A stretch of DNA of 64,000 bases, from positions 62,001-126,000 of the forward strand of contig NZ_RJVO01000009.1 of the NCBI RefSeq assembly GCF_003730135.1. The letters are read 5' to 3'. Positions 49,846-57,803 of the stretch are shown here, in pieces. The stretch comes from Stagnimonas aquatica (GTDB lineage Bacteria; Pseudomonadota; Gammaproteobacteria; Nevskiales; Nevskiaceae). A model generated the notes under the pieces. That model was given only the letters and a program-made list of their open reading frames with translations. It was not told the DNA's origin and ran no database searches. How positions within the stretch are numbered: position 1 is the stretch's first letter; every line of letters starts with the position of its first letter. The translations under genes were made by a program, and so were the position numbers.

Positions 49846-50803
49846 GCGCCTGCCGGCTCTCGGCCGGCAGCAGCGCCCAGCGCCGCAGCAGTTCGGCACG
49901 GCACTTTTCCTGGTAGCCGAACGGCGCCTGACGGAATTCCTGGCCACGGATGTTCGCCACCAGTTCGCTCCGGCCTGCGGCCAGCGCCTGCTGGTTGGCG
50001 CTGAGGAAGGGCAGGTATTCGGCGCCGATCATTTCCAGCAAGCCGGCGCGGGTGCTGGCGAGCAGCTCCGGCTTCCACTCGCCGTCGATGCCGGCGGCAT
50101 CGTCAAGGGTAATCACCCAGGCTTCCACCGCCGGCGCGCGCTCGCGGCAGACGCGCTGCGGCCAGGGGTCGAGGCTGAGCTGGGCGAGCTGACCGTAGAG
50201 CGCGAAGTCGGCCAGCGAGGGCCGGCTGCCGAACAGGAAACGGCTGGCCGAGACCGCCGGACCGAGCAGATCGAGCAAGCGCTGGTAGCTGGCCTCGATC
50301 AGCGGCGCATTGGCCGGTGTGCAACCGACCATCGCCATGCGACTGCGCTGGCGGTCGTGAAAGAACTTCGCCGCCTGCGTCAGCGCCGGGCCATGCGCCT
50401 TGGGCAGGCTGTCGCGGACGATCCACTGCGCGGCCCAGAGCGCGGTAGCGTCCTCGAACCAGCGGTAGTGGAACATCTGCTTCGACACCCACTCGTCGGC
50501 GAAATCCTCGATCAGGTGACAGAGGAAGGCCTGCGCGGGATCGTCGGGAATGATCGAGCGCTCGCCCGGATGGCGCTCTTCCAGCCAGTAGGCCAGCGGC
50601 GTCGAGTCCACCCGCCATTCGCTCTCCTCCGGCGCCCGCAGCATCGGCACCAGCTTGGGCCGGACATGGGCGACTTCCGGCAGGGTGTCGGCGCTGCCGA
50701 CCTTCCAGAGATGCGGCAGGCGCCGGTAGCGCAGGATCGCGCGCAGCTTGCGCGAATAGGGCGAGGGGTTGGCGCCGATCAGGCGGTAGGGTTCCAGAGT
50801 CAT
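49784..50803 (-). CDS. Long GST-like protein (paralogue A)
   Basis: A 339-aa two-domain GST-fold protein. The N-terminal motif 'NPSPYSRKLRAILRYRRLP' replaces the catalytic loop of standard GSTs; 'VDSTPLAYWLEERHPG' and 'CHLIEDFADEWVSKQMFHYR' follow, then a helical domain with 'FLFGSRPSLADFALYGQLAQ' and a ~110-residue C-terminal extension. The same three landmarks occur in the proteins at 50800, 52094 and 57804, so these form one paralogous family. It overlaps the upstream GST gene by ATGA. Catalysis is not assured; binding or isomerase roles are possible. Confidence 0.85.
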   Translation of the reverse strand: MTLEPYRLIGANPSPYSRKLRAILRYRRLPHLWKVGSADTLPEVAHVRPKLVPMLRAPEESEWRVDSTPLAYWLEERHPGERSIIPDDPAQAFLCHLIEDFADEWVSKQMFHYRWFEDATALWAAQWIVRDSLPKAHGPALTQAAKFFHDRQRSRMAMVGCTPANAPLIEASYQRLLDLLGPAVSASRFLFGSRPSLADFALYGQLAQLSLDPWPQRVCRERAPAVEAWVITLDDAAGIDGEWKPELLASTRAGLLEMIGAEYLPFLSANQQALAAGRSELVANIRGQEFRQAPFGYQEKCRAELLRRWALLPAESRQALRPVLEAAACVDWFERQSEG

Positions 50804-51942
50804 GGTGGCGAATCCCAGGGTGTGCCGGAAAAGTAGAAGCGCAGACGCTGCGCCAGGCTCAGGTCGCGCCGGGGGCCGGCCAGCGCGGAGTCGATGACGG
50901 CGGCCTCGGGCAGGATCGGCGCGGCGGCCAGACACTCACTGATGCCGAGCCCCTGCAGACGGGCATCGACGCGCGCACGGGTGCCGGGCGCCAGCAGCGC
51001 GTAGGACTGCCGCAGCGTCGCCAGGCAGCGCGCGCGGTAGCGGATCGCCGGCAGGCGCGGGTAGTCGATCCCGCCGTAGTGGCCGTCGAAGTGGCGGGCA
51101 CCGGCGGCCAGTGCGGCGGCGTTGTCTTGCAGGTAGGGCAGATAGGCACGACCAAGATCATTGAAGATCGGCGTCCAGGCCGCGTCGCTGAAATCATCGA
51201 GAGCGGTCTCGCTCCAGTCCTCGGCGCCGCTGTTCCACAAGCGCGTCACCCAGGCCCAGACGCGCGGCGCGGTTGCCGCCATCAGCGCCGCCGGACGCGG
51301 GTCCTGCGCGTAGTGGCGGAACATCGGCCCGAACCAGGCGATGTCCACCAGGCTGGGCCGGTCGCCCAGCAGGTAGCGGCGATGCTCCAGCAGATTCTCC
51401 AGCCAGCCGAGCGCCCGTGGGTAAAGCGCAGCGATGGCCTCGAAGTTGCTGGCGCGCACGCCATCGCCGCGCAGGTAGATGCGCTGCTGGCGCTTGCGGA
51501 AGTACAGGCCCATCGCCCAGGCGGGATGCGGCGTGCCGGCCGACAGCTCGGCGCCCAGGCGCGCGCCCAGATAGCGCGCGTTGTCCGGCCAGGCCCAGCG
51601 CCAGAACATCGCCGGCCGCCACTGCCACTCGTCGCAGTAGTCCTCGATCAGCGCCGACAGGAAGGCGCGATACGGGTCGTCCGGGATCAGTGCGCGCTGC
51701 GGGTTTTCGGCGTCCAGCCAGCGCAGCAGCGGCGTGCTGTCGCAGAGCCAGAGGCCGTCATCGCGGCGCAGCGCCGGCACCTTCATCCAGCCGGTATTGG
51801 GCAGCACCTCACGCAGCAGGATGTCGGGCGTGATCCGCACCCGCTCATAGGCAATGCGCTTGGCGCGCAGGGCGCCCTCCAGTTTGCCGCTGAAGTAGGA
51901 GACGTCGGAGAGATAGACGCGGTAGCGCTGCTTCTCGCTCAC
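50800..51942 (-). CDS. Long GST-like protein (paralogue B)
   Basis: A 380-aa member of the local GST paralogue family. N-terminal 'YLSDVSYFSGKLEGALRAKR', then 'LCDSTPLLRWLDAENPQ', 'SALIEDYCDEWQWRPAMFWR' and 'YLLGDRPSLVDIAWFGPMFR'. The first domain aligns best with paralogue C ('FFSGK'). The C-terminal extension is about 120 residues. Stop overlaps the start of paralogue A. Between its start and paralogue C lies a 114-bp palindromic repeat. Confidence 0.85.
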   Translation of the reverse strand: MSEKQRYRVYLSDVSYFSGKLEGALRAKRIAYERVRITPDILLREVLPNTGWMKVPALRRDDGLWLCDSTPLLRWLDAENPQRALIPDDPYRAFLSALIEDYCDEWQWRPAMFWRWAWPDNARYLGARLGAELSAGTPHPAWAMGLYFRKRQQRIYLRGDGVRASNFEAIAALYPRALGWLENLLEHRRYLLGDRPSLVDIAWFGPMFRHYAQDPRPAALMAATAPRVWAWVTRLWNSGAEDWSETALDDFSDAAWTPIFNDLGRAYLPYLQDNAAALAAGARHFDGHYGGIDYPRLPAIRYRARCLATLRQSYALLAPGTRARVDARLQGLGISECLAAAPILPEAAVIDSALAGPRRDLSLAQRLRFYFSGTPWDSPP

Positions 51943-51967
51943 AGCGCGCCCTCTTCGCTAACCAGTT

Positions 51968-52081
51968 CCCCCTCTCCCCCAGCCCCTCCCCCACGAGGGG
52001 GCGAGGGGAGAACAACAGGCCGCGCGCTGATTCCCCTCTCCCCTCGTGGGAGAGGGTGGCGCGCAGCGCCGGGAGAGGGGG
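51968..52081. repeat. Palindromic intergenic repeat, 114 bp
   Basis: Perfect 11-bp terminal inverted repeats CCCCCTCTCCC (51968-51978) and GGGAGAGGGGG (52071-52081), with internal hairpins of the same C-rich/G-rich type (e.g. CCCCTCGTGGGAGAGGG). A shorter relative is at 59866-59908. It fills the gap between two GST genes of one operon. Confidence 0.8.
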
Positions 52082-52093
52082 AGCGCGCTTTCA

Positions 52094-53194
52094 TCAAGCG
52101 GCGGCCTTCACATGCAGGCCCACCCGCTCCAAGCGGAAGTCCTGCTGAAAGTGCATCGCCTCCGGCGCGCCGCGCTCCGCCGCCCAGGCGTCGACCGAGG
52201 CCCGCTCGGCGGCCGGCAGCGCGCGGTAGACATCGAGGATGCGCTGCTGCATCCACAGCGTGTAGGGCATCGCCATGCGCCGGTAGCGGCCGTCGGCCAT
52301 CGGGAACTCGATCTCGCCCAGCGCGCGCGGCAGCCGGCGGCCGGGCTTGAGCTTGGGCAGGAACTTCTGCACCTCGTCGCGGATGCCGGCAAGCATCGGG
52401 TAGAACTCGCCGAAGATGGCGTCGAACACCGGGTTAAGCGTCTCCGGGATCGCATCGCCGGGCAGGAACTCGCCGCTGCCGGCCTTCACCGTATTCATCC
52501 GCTCCACCCAGGCTTTGAGATGCGGACGCTTGGCGATCAGCTCGCGCTTCGGCCAGGGGTCGCGGCTGAGGTGGCCATACATAGGACCGAACAGGCCGAA
52601 GTCGGCGACCGAGGGCTTGCTGCCGAACACAAAGGGCAGCTTCGCGAAGTGGGCATCGAGCACGTCGAGCATGCGCTCGGTCCAGCGCTCCTGCACTGCG
52701 TACTGCGCCGGGACGATGCCGACGCTGGGCAGATAGCCGCGCAGCGTGCCCGCCACGTAGGCGGCGATGCGCTTCTGCGCGAAGGCCGGGAAGTGCGGCA
52801 GCAGCGCCTTGCCGGCATCGTGCTCGAACAGCGCGTAGTTCTCGGGATAGACCCAGCGGTAGTGCATCGCCGGTGGGATCCACCACTCGTCCGCCCAGGC
52901 CTCGATCAGCAGCGCGGCGATGCGCTGGCGCGGCGTGGCAGGCAGCGTCGCGCCCTGCGGGAAGCGCTGCTCGATGATCTCGGCGATGTCCTTGGTGTCC
53001 TGCAGCCACTCGCCTTCCGGCGTGACTACCACCGGCATCACCTTGGCGCCGGTCTTCTTGGGGATGCGCCAGAGCAGATTGAGGGCATTCACCTCCTGGT
53101 CGATGAAGGGCACGTTCTTGTATTGCAGCAGCGCGCGGGTCTTGCCGCTGAAGAAGGACAGATGCCAACCGTGCATCACGTAAGGCTTGCTCAC
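52094..53194 (-). CDS. Long GST-like protein (paralogue C)
   Basis: A 366-aa GST-fold protein. Begins at a GTG that overlaps the stop of the upstream membrane gene (GTGA); a later ATG five codons on is the alternative. Landmarks: 'HLSFFSGKTRALLQYKNVP', 'WLQDTKDIAEIIEQRFPQG', 'ALLIEAWADEWWIPPAMHYR' and 'FVFGSKPSVADFGLFGPMYG'. The C-terminal extension ends 'FRLERVGLHVKAAA'. The motif set is shared with paralogues A, B and D. It belongs to the minus-strand operon that begins at 54314. Confidence 0.85.
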   Translation of the reverse strand: MSKPYVMHGWHLSFFSGKTRALLQYKNVPFIDQEVNALNLLWRIPKKTGAKVMPVVVTPEGEWLQDTKDIAEIIEQRFPQGATLPATPRQRIAALLIEAWADEWWIPPAMHYRWVYPENYALFEHDAGKALLPHFPAFAQKRIAAYVAGTLRGYLPSVGIVPAQYAVQERWTERMLDVLDAHFAKLPFVFGSKPSVADFGLFGPMYGHLSRDPWPKRELIAKRPHLKAWVERMNTVKAGSGEFLPGDAIPETLNPVFDAIFGEFYPMLAGIRDEVQKFLPKLKPGRRLPRALGEIEFPMADGRYRRMAMPYTLWMQQRILDVYRALPAAERASVDAWAAERGAPEAMHFQQDFRLERVGLHVKAAA

Positions 53195-53580
53195 AGACGA
53201 CTCCGCAGGAACAGGAAGGAGGCGGCGATGCCGCCCGGCAACAGAATGCCGATCAGCAGCGCCAGCGGCGGCGACTGCGGATCCAGCAACAGATTGAGCG
53301 TGCGCAGGCCGGCGAACAGCAGCAGCGCCAGCGCCTGGGCACGCAGGAAGCCGCGCAGGCCACCGTTGTCCAGCGCGTTGCCGAGCGTCAGTGCCAGGCC
53401 GAACAACTGGCAGCCGAGCAGGCCCAGGGTGCGCGCGGGTTCGTCCGGCGCGCCGGCCAGGGGCGCGAGGCCGAGGACGATCAGCAGCAGGCTCGCAATC
53501 CGCAGGGCCAAGCGGTAGCGCCACAGCCAGGCTCGCGCTCCCGGGCCGCTGTAGGCGCCGGCGGTTGCCGCCTCGCTCAT
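53191..53580 (-). CDS. Small integral membrane protein
   Basis: A 129-aa protein with four predicted membrane helices ('[18 protein letters not shown]', '[19 protein letters not shown]', '[17 protein letters not shown]', '[20 protein letters not shown]'). No family recognised. It overlaps both neighbours (ATGA with the GST at 53577, GTGA with the GST at 52094), so it is translationally coupled to both and likely shares their role. Confidence 0.75.
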   Translation of the reverse strand: MSEAATAGAYSGPGARAWLWRYRLALRIASLLLIVLGLAPLAGAPDEPARTLGLLGCQLFGLALTLGNALDNGGLRGFLRAQALALLLFAGLRTLNLLLDPQSPPLALLIGILLPGGIAASFLFLRSRL

Positions 53581-54314
53581 CGCTGGACGATGCCGCGCGC
53601 CGCGTTGGCAAAGGCCTCGCCGGCCTTGGCGTCCTTGCTCGGCTCGGGCAGCTTGAACGGCACGGCGATGCCCTTCTCGGCGGCCGGACGGGCGCGGATC
53701 GCGTCCAGCCAGCGGCGCAGGTGATCGAGGCCGTCGATGCTGACGCCCGACCACTTGTAGGTACGCACCCAGCACCAGTTGGCGATGTCGGCGATGGAGT
53801 ATTCGTTGCCGGCCAGCCACTCGGCCTCGCCGAGGCGGCGGTCGAGCACCTCGAACAGGCGCCGGCACTCGTTGTGATAACGCTCGATGGCCACCGGAAT
53901 CTTCTCCGGCAGGTAGCGGAAGAAGACATTGGCCTGGCCCATCATCGGCCCGACGCCACCCATCTGGAACATCAGCCATTGCAGCGCCGCCATCCGCGCG
54001 CGCGGCTCGCCGGGCAACAGACGCCCGGTCTTCTCGGCGAGGTAGATCAGGATGGCGCCGGACTCGAACACCACCAGATCGTCATTGCCATGATCGACGA
54101 TCACCGGGATGCGGCCGTTGGGGTTGAGCGCCAGGAACTCCGGCTTCTTCTGCTCGTTGGCGAGGATGTTCACCGGCCGCACGCTGTAGGGCAGACCCAG
54201 CTCCTCCAGGGCCACCGAGATCTTCCAGCCATTGGGCGTGGGCGCGGTGAACAGCTCGATGTCCGGCGGGGTCCGGGGCGTATCCTGGCTCGCGCCGGCC
54301 GTGGTGGCAGTCAT
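53577..54314 (-). CDS. Glutathione S-transferase family protein (YfcG/YghU-like)
   Basis: A 245-aa GST of the Nu/YfcG type. The N-terminal domain has '[20 protein letters not shown]' with the Thr/Asn active-site region ('TPNGWK'), '[19 protein letters not shown]' and '[20 protein letters not shown]'; the C-terminal has '[20 protein letters not shown]'. YfcG-type members act as disulfide-bond reductases with glutathione. First gene of the minus-strand GST operon, with the operator dyad TTTACA-CTA-TGTAAA 30 bp upstream of its start. Confidence 0.93.
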   Translation of the reverse strand: MTATTAGASQDTPRTPPDIELFTAPTPNGWKISVALEELGLPYSVRPVNILANEQKKPEFLALNPNGRIPVIVDHGNDDLVVFESGAILIYLAEKTGRLLPGEPRARMAALQWLMFQMGGVGPMMGQANVFFRYLPEKIPVAIERYHNECRRLFEVLDRRLGEAEWLAGNEYSIADIANWCWVRTYKWSGVSIDGLDHLRRWLDAIRARPAAEKGIAVPFKLPEPSKDAKAGEAFANAARGIVQR

Positions 54315-54343
54315 ACGGTTCTCCTCCGCTCTGGTGCCGAAAA

Positions 54344-54358
54344 TTTACACTATGTAAA
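54344..54358. promoter_or_regulatory. Operator dyad between GST operon and HCCA isomerase gene
   Basis: Perfect inverted repeat TTTACA-CTA-TGTAAA, with the same arms and spacer as TTTACA-TCC-TGTAAA at 46170-46184. It lies in the 87-bp divergent region between the GST gene (-) and the HCCA isomerase gene (+), so one protein could control both. Confidence 0.68.
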
Positions 54359-54401
54359 CTCAGCTACAGAATCCGGTCAATAGTCCGCACCCGAAGGCGC
54401 C

Positions 54402-55658
54402 ATGGAAACCCTGATTTCGCTGCCCATCGCCGGCCTCAAGCCCAGCTTCAAGTCGCGCGTCGCCGAACGCATCGCCGGCTCCCGCGATCCGCTGGCGCGC
54501 CTGCGCGCCGGCCGCGCGCTGGAGCTGTACTACGAGGTCGGCGACCCGCATTCGCAGCTCTGCGCCGCGCTCGCCCGCCGGCTGCTGCCGCGCCTGCGGC
54601 TGCCGCTGCACATCCATCTGGTGCCGTCACCGACGGAGAACACCTATCCCGAGGAAGCGCGCCAGCGCGCCTTCGCCAGCCTCGACGCCGCCCGCATCGC
54701 CCCCTGCCACGAGCTGCCCGCGCCGCTGCGCCTGAGCGAGGAGCAGCAGCGCGCCCTGCAAGCGCGGCTCGCCGCCTGCACCGGCAATGCCGCCGCCTTC
54801 TTGGACGCCGAGCGCGCCGCGCTGGAGGCCTACGCCGCCCGCCGCCCGATACCGCCGGGGCCGAGTGCCGACGGCGTAGTGACGCAATCCCTGCTGGCCG
54901 GCAATGCCGCCCGCCGCGAGCGGCTGGGCCACTACCTGCCGGCGATGTGGCAGTACCGTGGCGAGTGGTTCTGGGCACTGGACCGCCTGGAGTTTCTGCA
55001 CGCGCGACTCAGCGCCGATCAGGGGCTCACCGACACGGCACCGCTGTCGGTGCTGGATACCAGCCGCTTCCAGGCCGCTCCCGTCGCGGGCGACGCGCCG
55101 CTGGAGTTCTGGTTCAGCTTCCGCAGCCCCTATTCCTATCTCGCCGCCGTCGAGATGCTGAGAGCCCGCGCCCGTGGCCTGCACGCCAAGCTGCAAGTGC
55201 GGCCGGTGCTGCCGATGGTGATGCGCGGCCTGCCGGTGCCGCGCGTGAAGCGCCTCTACATCGTGCGCGACGTGAAACGCTGCGCCGACGCGCAGGGTAT
55301 TCCCTTCGGCCGCATCCACGATCCGGTCGGCGCCGGCGCCTTCCGGCTGCTCACCGTCTTCCCCTACGGCGCCGATACCGACACCCAGTTGCGCTACTGC
55401 GCCCTCGCCGGCCAGAGCGTCTGGGCCGAGGGGATTGACGTGAGCACGGATGAAGGCCTGCGCACGGTGTTCGAGCGCTGCGGCCTGGACTGGAGCGCCG
55501 CCCAGCAGAAACTCGCGCAAGGCATCGACACCCGTCAGGCCGAGGCCAATCGCGAAGCGCTGTTCGCCGCCGGCCTTTGGGGCGTGCCCAGTTTCCGGCG
55601 CGGCGAGTTCACCACCTGGGGGCAGGATCGGTTGTGGATGTTGGAGCGGTTGGGATAA
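54402..55658 (+). CDS. 2-hydroxychromene-2-carboxylate isomerase family protein, two DsbA-like domains
   Basis: A 418-aa protein of the HCCA isomerase/kappa-GST family. Two thioredoxin/DsbA-type units are visible: a divergent first one ('ALELYYEVGDPHSQLCAALA') and a complete second one ('LEFWFSFRSPYSYLAAVEML', 'LPMVMRGLPVPRVKRLYIV', 'LFAAGLWGVPSFRRGEFTTW'). Single-domain members need glutathione to isomerise aromatic-degradation intermediates such as in naphthalene breakdown. Its last ~65 codons are copied in degraded form at 56322-56511. It faces the GST operon across a shared operator. Confidence 0.88.
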   Translation: METLISLPIAGLKPSFKSRVAERIAGSRDPLARLRAGRALELYYEVGDPHSQLCAALARRLLPRLRLPLHIHLVPSPTENTYPEEARQRAFASLDAARIAPCHELPAPLRLSEEQQRALQARLAACTGNAAAFLDAERAALEAYAARRPIPPGPSADGVVTQSLLAGNAARRERLGHYLPAMWQYRGEWFWALDRLEFLHARLSADQGLTDTAPLSVLDTSRFQAAPVAGDAPLEFWFSFRSPYSYLAAVEMLRARARGLHAKLQVRPVLPMVMRGLPVPRVKRLYIVRDVKRCADAQGIPFGRIHDPVGAGAFRLLTVFPYGADTDTQLRYCALAGQSVWAEGIDVSTDEGLRTVFERCGLDWSAAQQKLAQGIDTRQAEANREALFAAGLWGVPSFRRGEFTTWGQDRLWMLERLG

Positions 55659-55720
55659 CGCGTGCGATGGGCGCCGATAGCCTCGGACTAGCGGCGGCCG
55701 ATGCCCGACCTTCTATTCAC

Positions 55721-56005
55721 TCAAACCGTCGCGTCCCGGTAGGCCTTCAGCACCGCATTCATTCGGGTTTGCCAGCCCGCGCCCAGTCCGCGATACCAGG
55801 CGAGCACATCCGCATCGAGGCGCAAGGCAATCTGCTCTTTTCGCTCGTCCTCAGCTTTCACCGGGCGTCCACGCTTTGCCCGCAGCTCCGCTACGCCCCG
55901 ATGAGGCGTAGCGCCTTCCCAGAACGACAGGACCGAGGCCTTCTTCTTGGTGTCATAGGGCACATCAGCCTTGGGGGTAGACGCGGAAGTACGCTTCTTG
56001 TTCAT
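55721..56005 (-). CDS. BrnA-type antitoxin
   Basis: A 94-aa antitoxin of the BrnA family. The Lys/Arg-rich N-terminal part contains 'RGRPVKAEDERKEQIALRLD'; the DNA-binding ribbon-helix-helix-type C-terminal part ends 'GAGWQTRMNAVLKAYRD', the family signature. It neutralises BrnT and represses the operon. It overlaps brnT by about 41 bp, on the same strand and downstream, the normal brnTA order. This region is less GC-rich than the GST genes around it. Confidence 0.92.
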   Translation of the reverse strand: MNKKRTSASTPKADVPYDTKKKASVLSFWEGATPHRGVAELRAKRGRPVKAEDERKEQIALRLDADVLAWYRGLGAGWQTRMNAVLKAYRDATV

Positions 56006-56237
56006 GGGGTTCTGCCTCTCTACAGGAAATCATTCGTGGTCCGTCCTCGCGGTCGGTCCACACCAGCACCACGACCCGCCCTTTCAACCAGCCCAGACTT
56101 ACCAGACGCTGTTCGCCGTAGAACTTGCGGGTGTCTTCGCGGGTAAGCATCGGCTCGTCAAAAACGGCGTCGCAAGCAGCCAAATCAATCTCATGCTTGC
56201 GCAGGTTCTTTTTCCGCTTGGCGGGGTCGTAAGCCAC
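55965..56237 (-). CDS. BrnT-type RNase toxin
   Basis: A 90-aa RelE-fold ribonuclease toxin. It starts 'VAYDPAKRKKNLRKHEIDLA', matching the family start 'xxDPAKxxxNxxKHG', and has 'EQRLVSLGWLKGRVVVLVW' and 'RMISCREAEPHEQEAYF', the core beta-strand and C-terminal family segments. The GTG at 56237 is chosen; the longer version to 56273 would start inside a probable promoter/operator. The AT-rich 14-bp palindrome just upstream is a likely BrnA site. Confidence 0.9.
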   Translation of the reverse strand: MAYDPAKRKKNLRKHEIDLAACDAVFDEPMLTREDTRKFYGEQRLVSLGWLKGRVVVLVWTDREDGPRMISCREAEPHEQEAYFRVYPQG

Positions 56238-56252
56238 GGTAATTATCGTATA

Positions 56253-56266
56253 TGCAATTAATTGCA
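56253..56266. promoter_or_regulatory. Palindrome upstream of brnT
   Basis: Perfect 14-bp palindrome TGCAATTAATTGCA, 15 bp before the brnT start codon, in the AT-rich promoter patch of the toxin-antitoxin operon. Position fits autoregulation by the BrnA-BrnT complex. Confidence 0.6.
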
Positions 56267-56321
56267 AGGACAACCGCAGTCAGCGCATGACCAAGCCCTG
56301 GTCGGAGCCGGCGCGCTGCGG

Positions 56322-56511
56322 CTGCGCGCGGTGTTCGAGCGTTGCGGTCTCAACTGGAGCGCCGTCCAGCAAGAGCTCGCGCAAGGCATCGACACCCGTC
56401 AGGCCGAAGCCAATCGCGAAGCGCTATTCGCGGCCGGACTGTGGGGCGCGCCCAGCTTCCGACGCGGCGAGTTCACCACCCGGGGGCAGGATCGGTTGTG
56501 AATGTTGGATC
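56322..56511 (+). pseudogene. Degraded duplicate of the 3' end of the HCCA isomerase gene
   Basis: Aligned by eye to 55458-55647, this stretch has about 20 mismatches in 190 bp without gaps and encodes 'VFERCGLNWSAVQQELAQGI' and 'GLWGAPSFRRGEFTTRGQDR', then a premature stop (TGG to TGA). There is no homologous upstream part and no plausible start. The remaining DNA of the 56274-56600 gap holds only a short GC hairpin (GGGGTGAGGACCCC near 56559-56572) and the TIR gene leader. Confidence 0.85.
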
Positions 56512-56600
56512 GACTTGCTAGCACCTGATTGATGGGTCTGAGAGACTGGACTGACGATGGGGTGAGGACCCCGCATCAGCCAACAACTCAGGGATCAACA

Positions 56601-57710
56601 ATGGCACGCAGAAAATCCAGCGCCGAGGGCGCTGCTGTTCCTGCAACAGGCTCAGACGAGAACGTGATCGCAGCTCGTGGACGAACACTAGTTTTCATCA
56701 GTCACGACAGCAGAGACTCTGATCTGGCGGAAGCCTTCGAAAATCTTCTTTCTGACGTTAGTGGCGGAACACTTAAGTCGTTTCGCTCCTCGGACAAAAA
56801 AGGAACCTCCGGGATCGAATTCGGCACCGAGTGGTACAAGGCGATCATGTCTCAGCTCGGAGATGCTACCGACGTCGTCGCCTTGCTGACGCAACACAGC
56901 ATTGACCGGCCATGGATTCTCTATGAAGCCGGGGTGGCCAAAGGGAAGTTGGATACGAACGTGCTTGGAATTGCACTCGGCGTCCCACTAGAGAAAGTGA
57001 GCTCAGGGCCTTTTGGGCAATTTCAGAATTGCGGCGACGACGAAGACTCGCTAACGAAGCTGGTGATCCAGCTAATCAAGCGCAACCCTGACGCCTCTCC
57101 ACGAGAAGCAGCCGTACGCATGCAAGTAGGGGTTTTCCTCGAACACGTAAAAAAGTTACTCGCTTCAAAAGGGAAGTCCACGACTCGTATCGAAACCGAT
57201 GAGCCGAGCGTCGCCAAGCTCTTCGAAGAAGTGAAGGTGATGGTTCGTGAGCTGCCAGAACGAGTCGATGATCGAGTCCGCTCCGTTACGAAGCGGGGAT
57301 CAATGCGTCGGGGGCGACGAATACATCCGATGATGTTTGAGGAGTTTCTTTTCCACCCAGCATTCAGAGAAACCAAACATGGCGCAGCAGCGGGATGGCT
57401 GCTGTTTATATCCCTCTTGCGCGAGGACTATCCGTGGCTCTACGAACTTGGCTTGGAGATGTATCACGCCTTGCGCAATGGAGACCAGAAGCTGGTTGCT
57501 GAGGCTCGCCATAACCTGATGGCGATCCTGGAGGTTACGGCACACGGGCCGTTCTTCCACGAAATGTTCCGGGCAGACGATGAGGAACTCTTCTTCATGG
57601 TGAAGCACCTTCCTCAGATGGTGGAACGATTCCTGGAGCGGTCTGTGATCAGACCTCGCTCAAAGCCCGATAAAGCCAAGGTTTCCGAAAGCGGGAAGGT
57701 GGATGAATAG
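56601..57710 (+). CDS. TIR-domain protein with unknown C-terminal domain
   Basis: A 369-aa protein. After a 26-residue low-complexity tail comes a TIR domain (about 29-150): 'TLVFISHDSRDSDLAEAFEN' at the start, 'GIEFGTEWYKAIMSQLGDA', and 'SIDRPWILYEAGVAKGK' with the candidate catalytic Glu109 four residues after Trp105, as in NAD-cleaving prokaryotic TIRs. The C-terminal part (about 160-345) is helical with 'HPMMFEEFLFHPAFRETKHG' and 'YELGLEMYHALRNGDQKL' and is not recognised. Base composition is clearly less GC-rich than neighbours. Next to brnTA and REP repeats it looks like an acquired defence gene; NADase activity and anti-phage action are inference. Confidence 0.88.
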   Translation: MARRKSSAEGAAVPATGSDENVIAARGRTLVFISHDSRDSDLAEAFENLLSDVSGGTLKSFRSSDKKGTSGIEFGTEWYKAIMSQLGDATDVVALLTQHSIDRPWILYEAGVAKGKLDTNVLGIALGVPLEKVSSGPFGQFQNCGDDEDSLTKLVIQLIKRNPDASPREAAVRMQVGVFLEHVKKLLASKGKSTTRIETDEPSVAKLFEEVKVMVRELPERVDDRVRSVTKRGSMRRGRRIHPMMFEEFLFHPAFRETKHGAAAGWLLFISLLREDYPWLYELGLEMYHALRNGDQKLVAEARHNLMAILEVTAHGPFFHEMFRADDEELFFMVKHLPQMVERFLERSVIRPRSKPDKAKVSESGKVDE

Positions 57711-57719
57711 CAAGCGCAG

Positions 57720-57780
57720 CCCCGGATGCAATCCGGGGCCTTCTCCTCACAGCAGGCGCCAACCCGGATTTCATCCGGGC
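57720..57780. repeat. Pair of REP-type hairpins after the TIR gene
   Basis: CCCCGGAT-GCA-ATCCGGGG (57720-57738) and ACCCGGAT-TTC-ATCCGGGC (57762-57780). Both belong to the common CCCGGAT/ATCCGGG class of extragenic palindromes. They lie between convergent genes (TIR and GST) and mark the right edge of the less GC-rich insert. Confidence 0.85.
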
Positions 57781-57803
57781 TACTTGGATGCTCACCCGAG
57801 AAT

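Noticed and set aside
56262-56501. A 79-codon frame in the HCCA isomerase fragment as a separate gene
   Set aside because: It is a copy of the isomerase C terminus with no start context, no ribosome-binding site and a truncated end.
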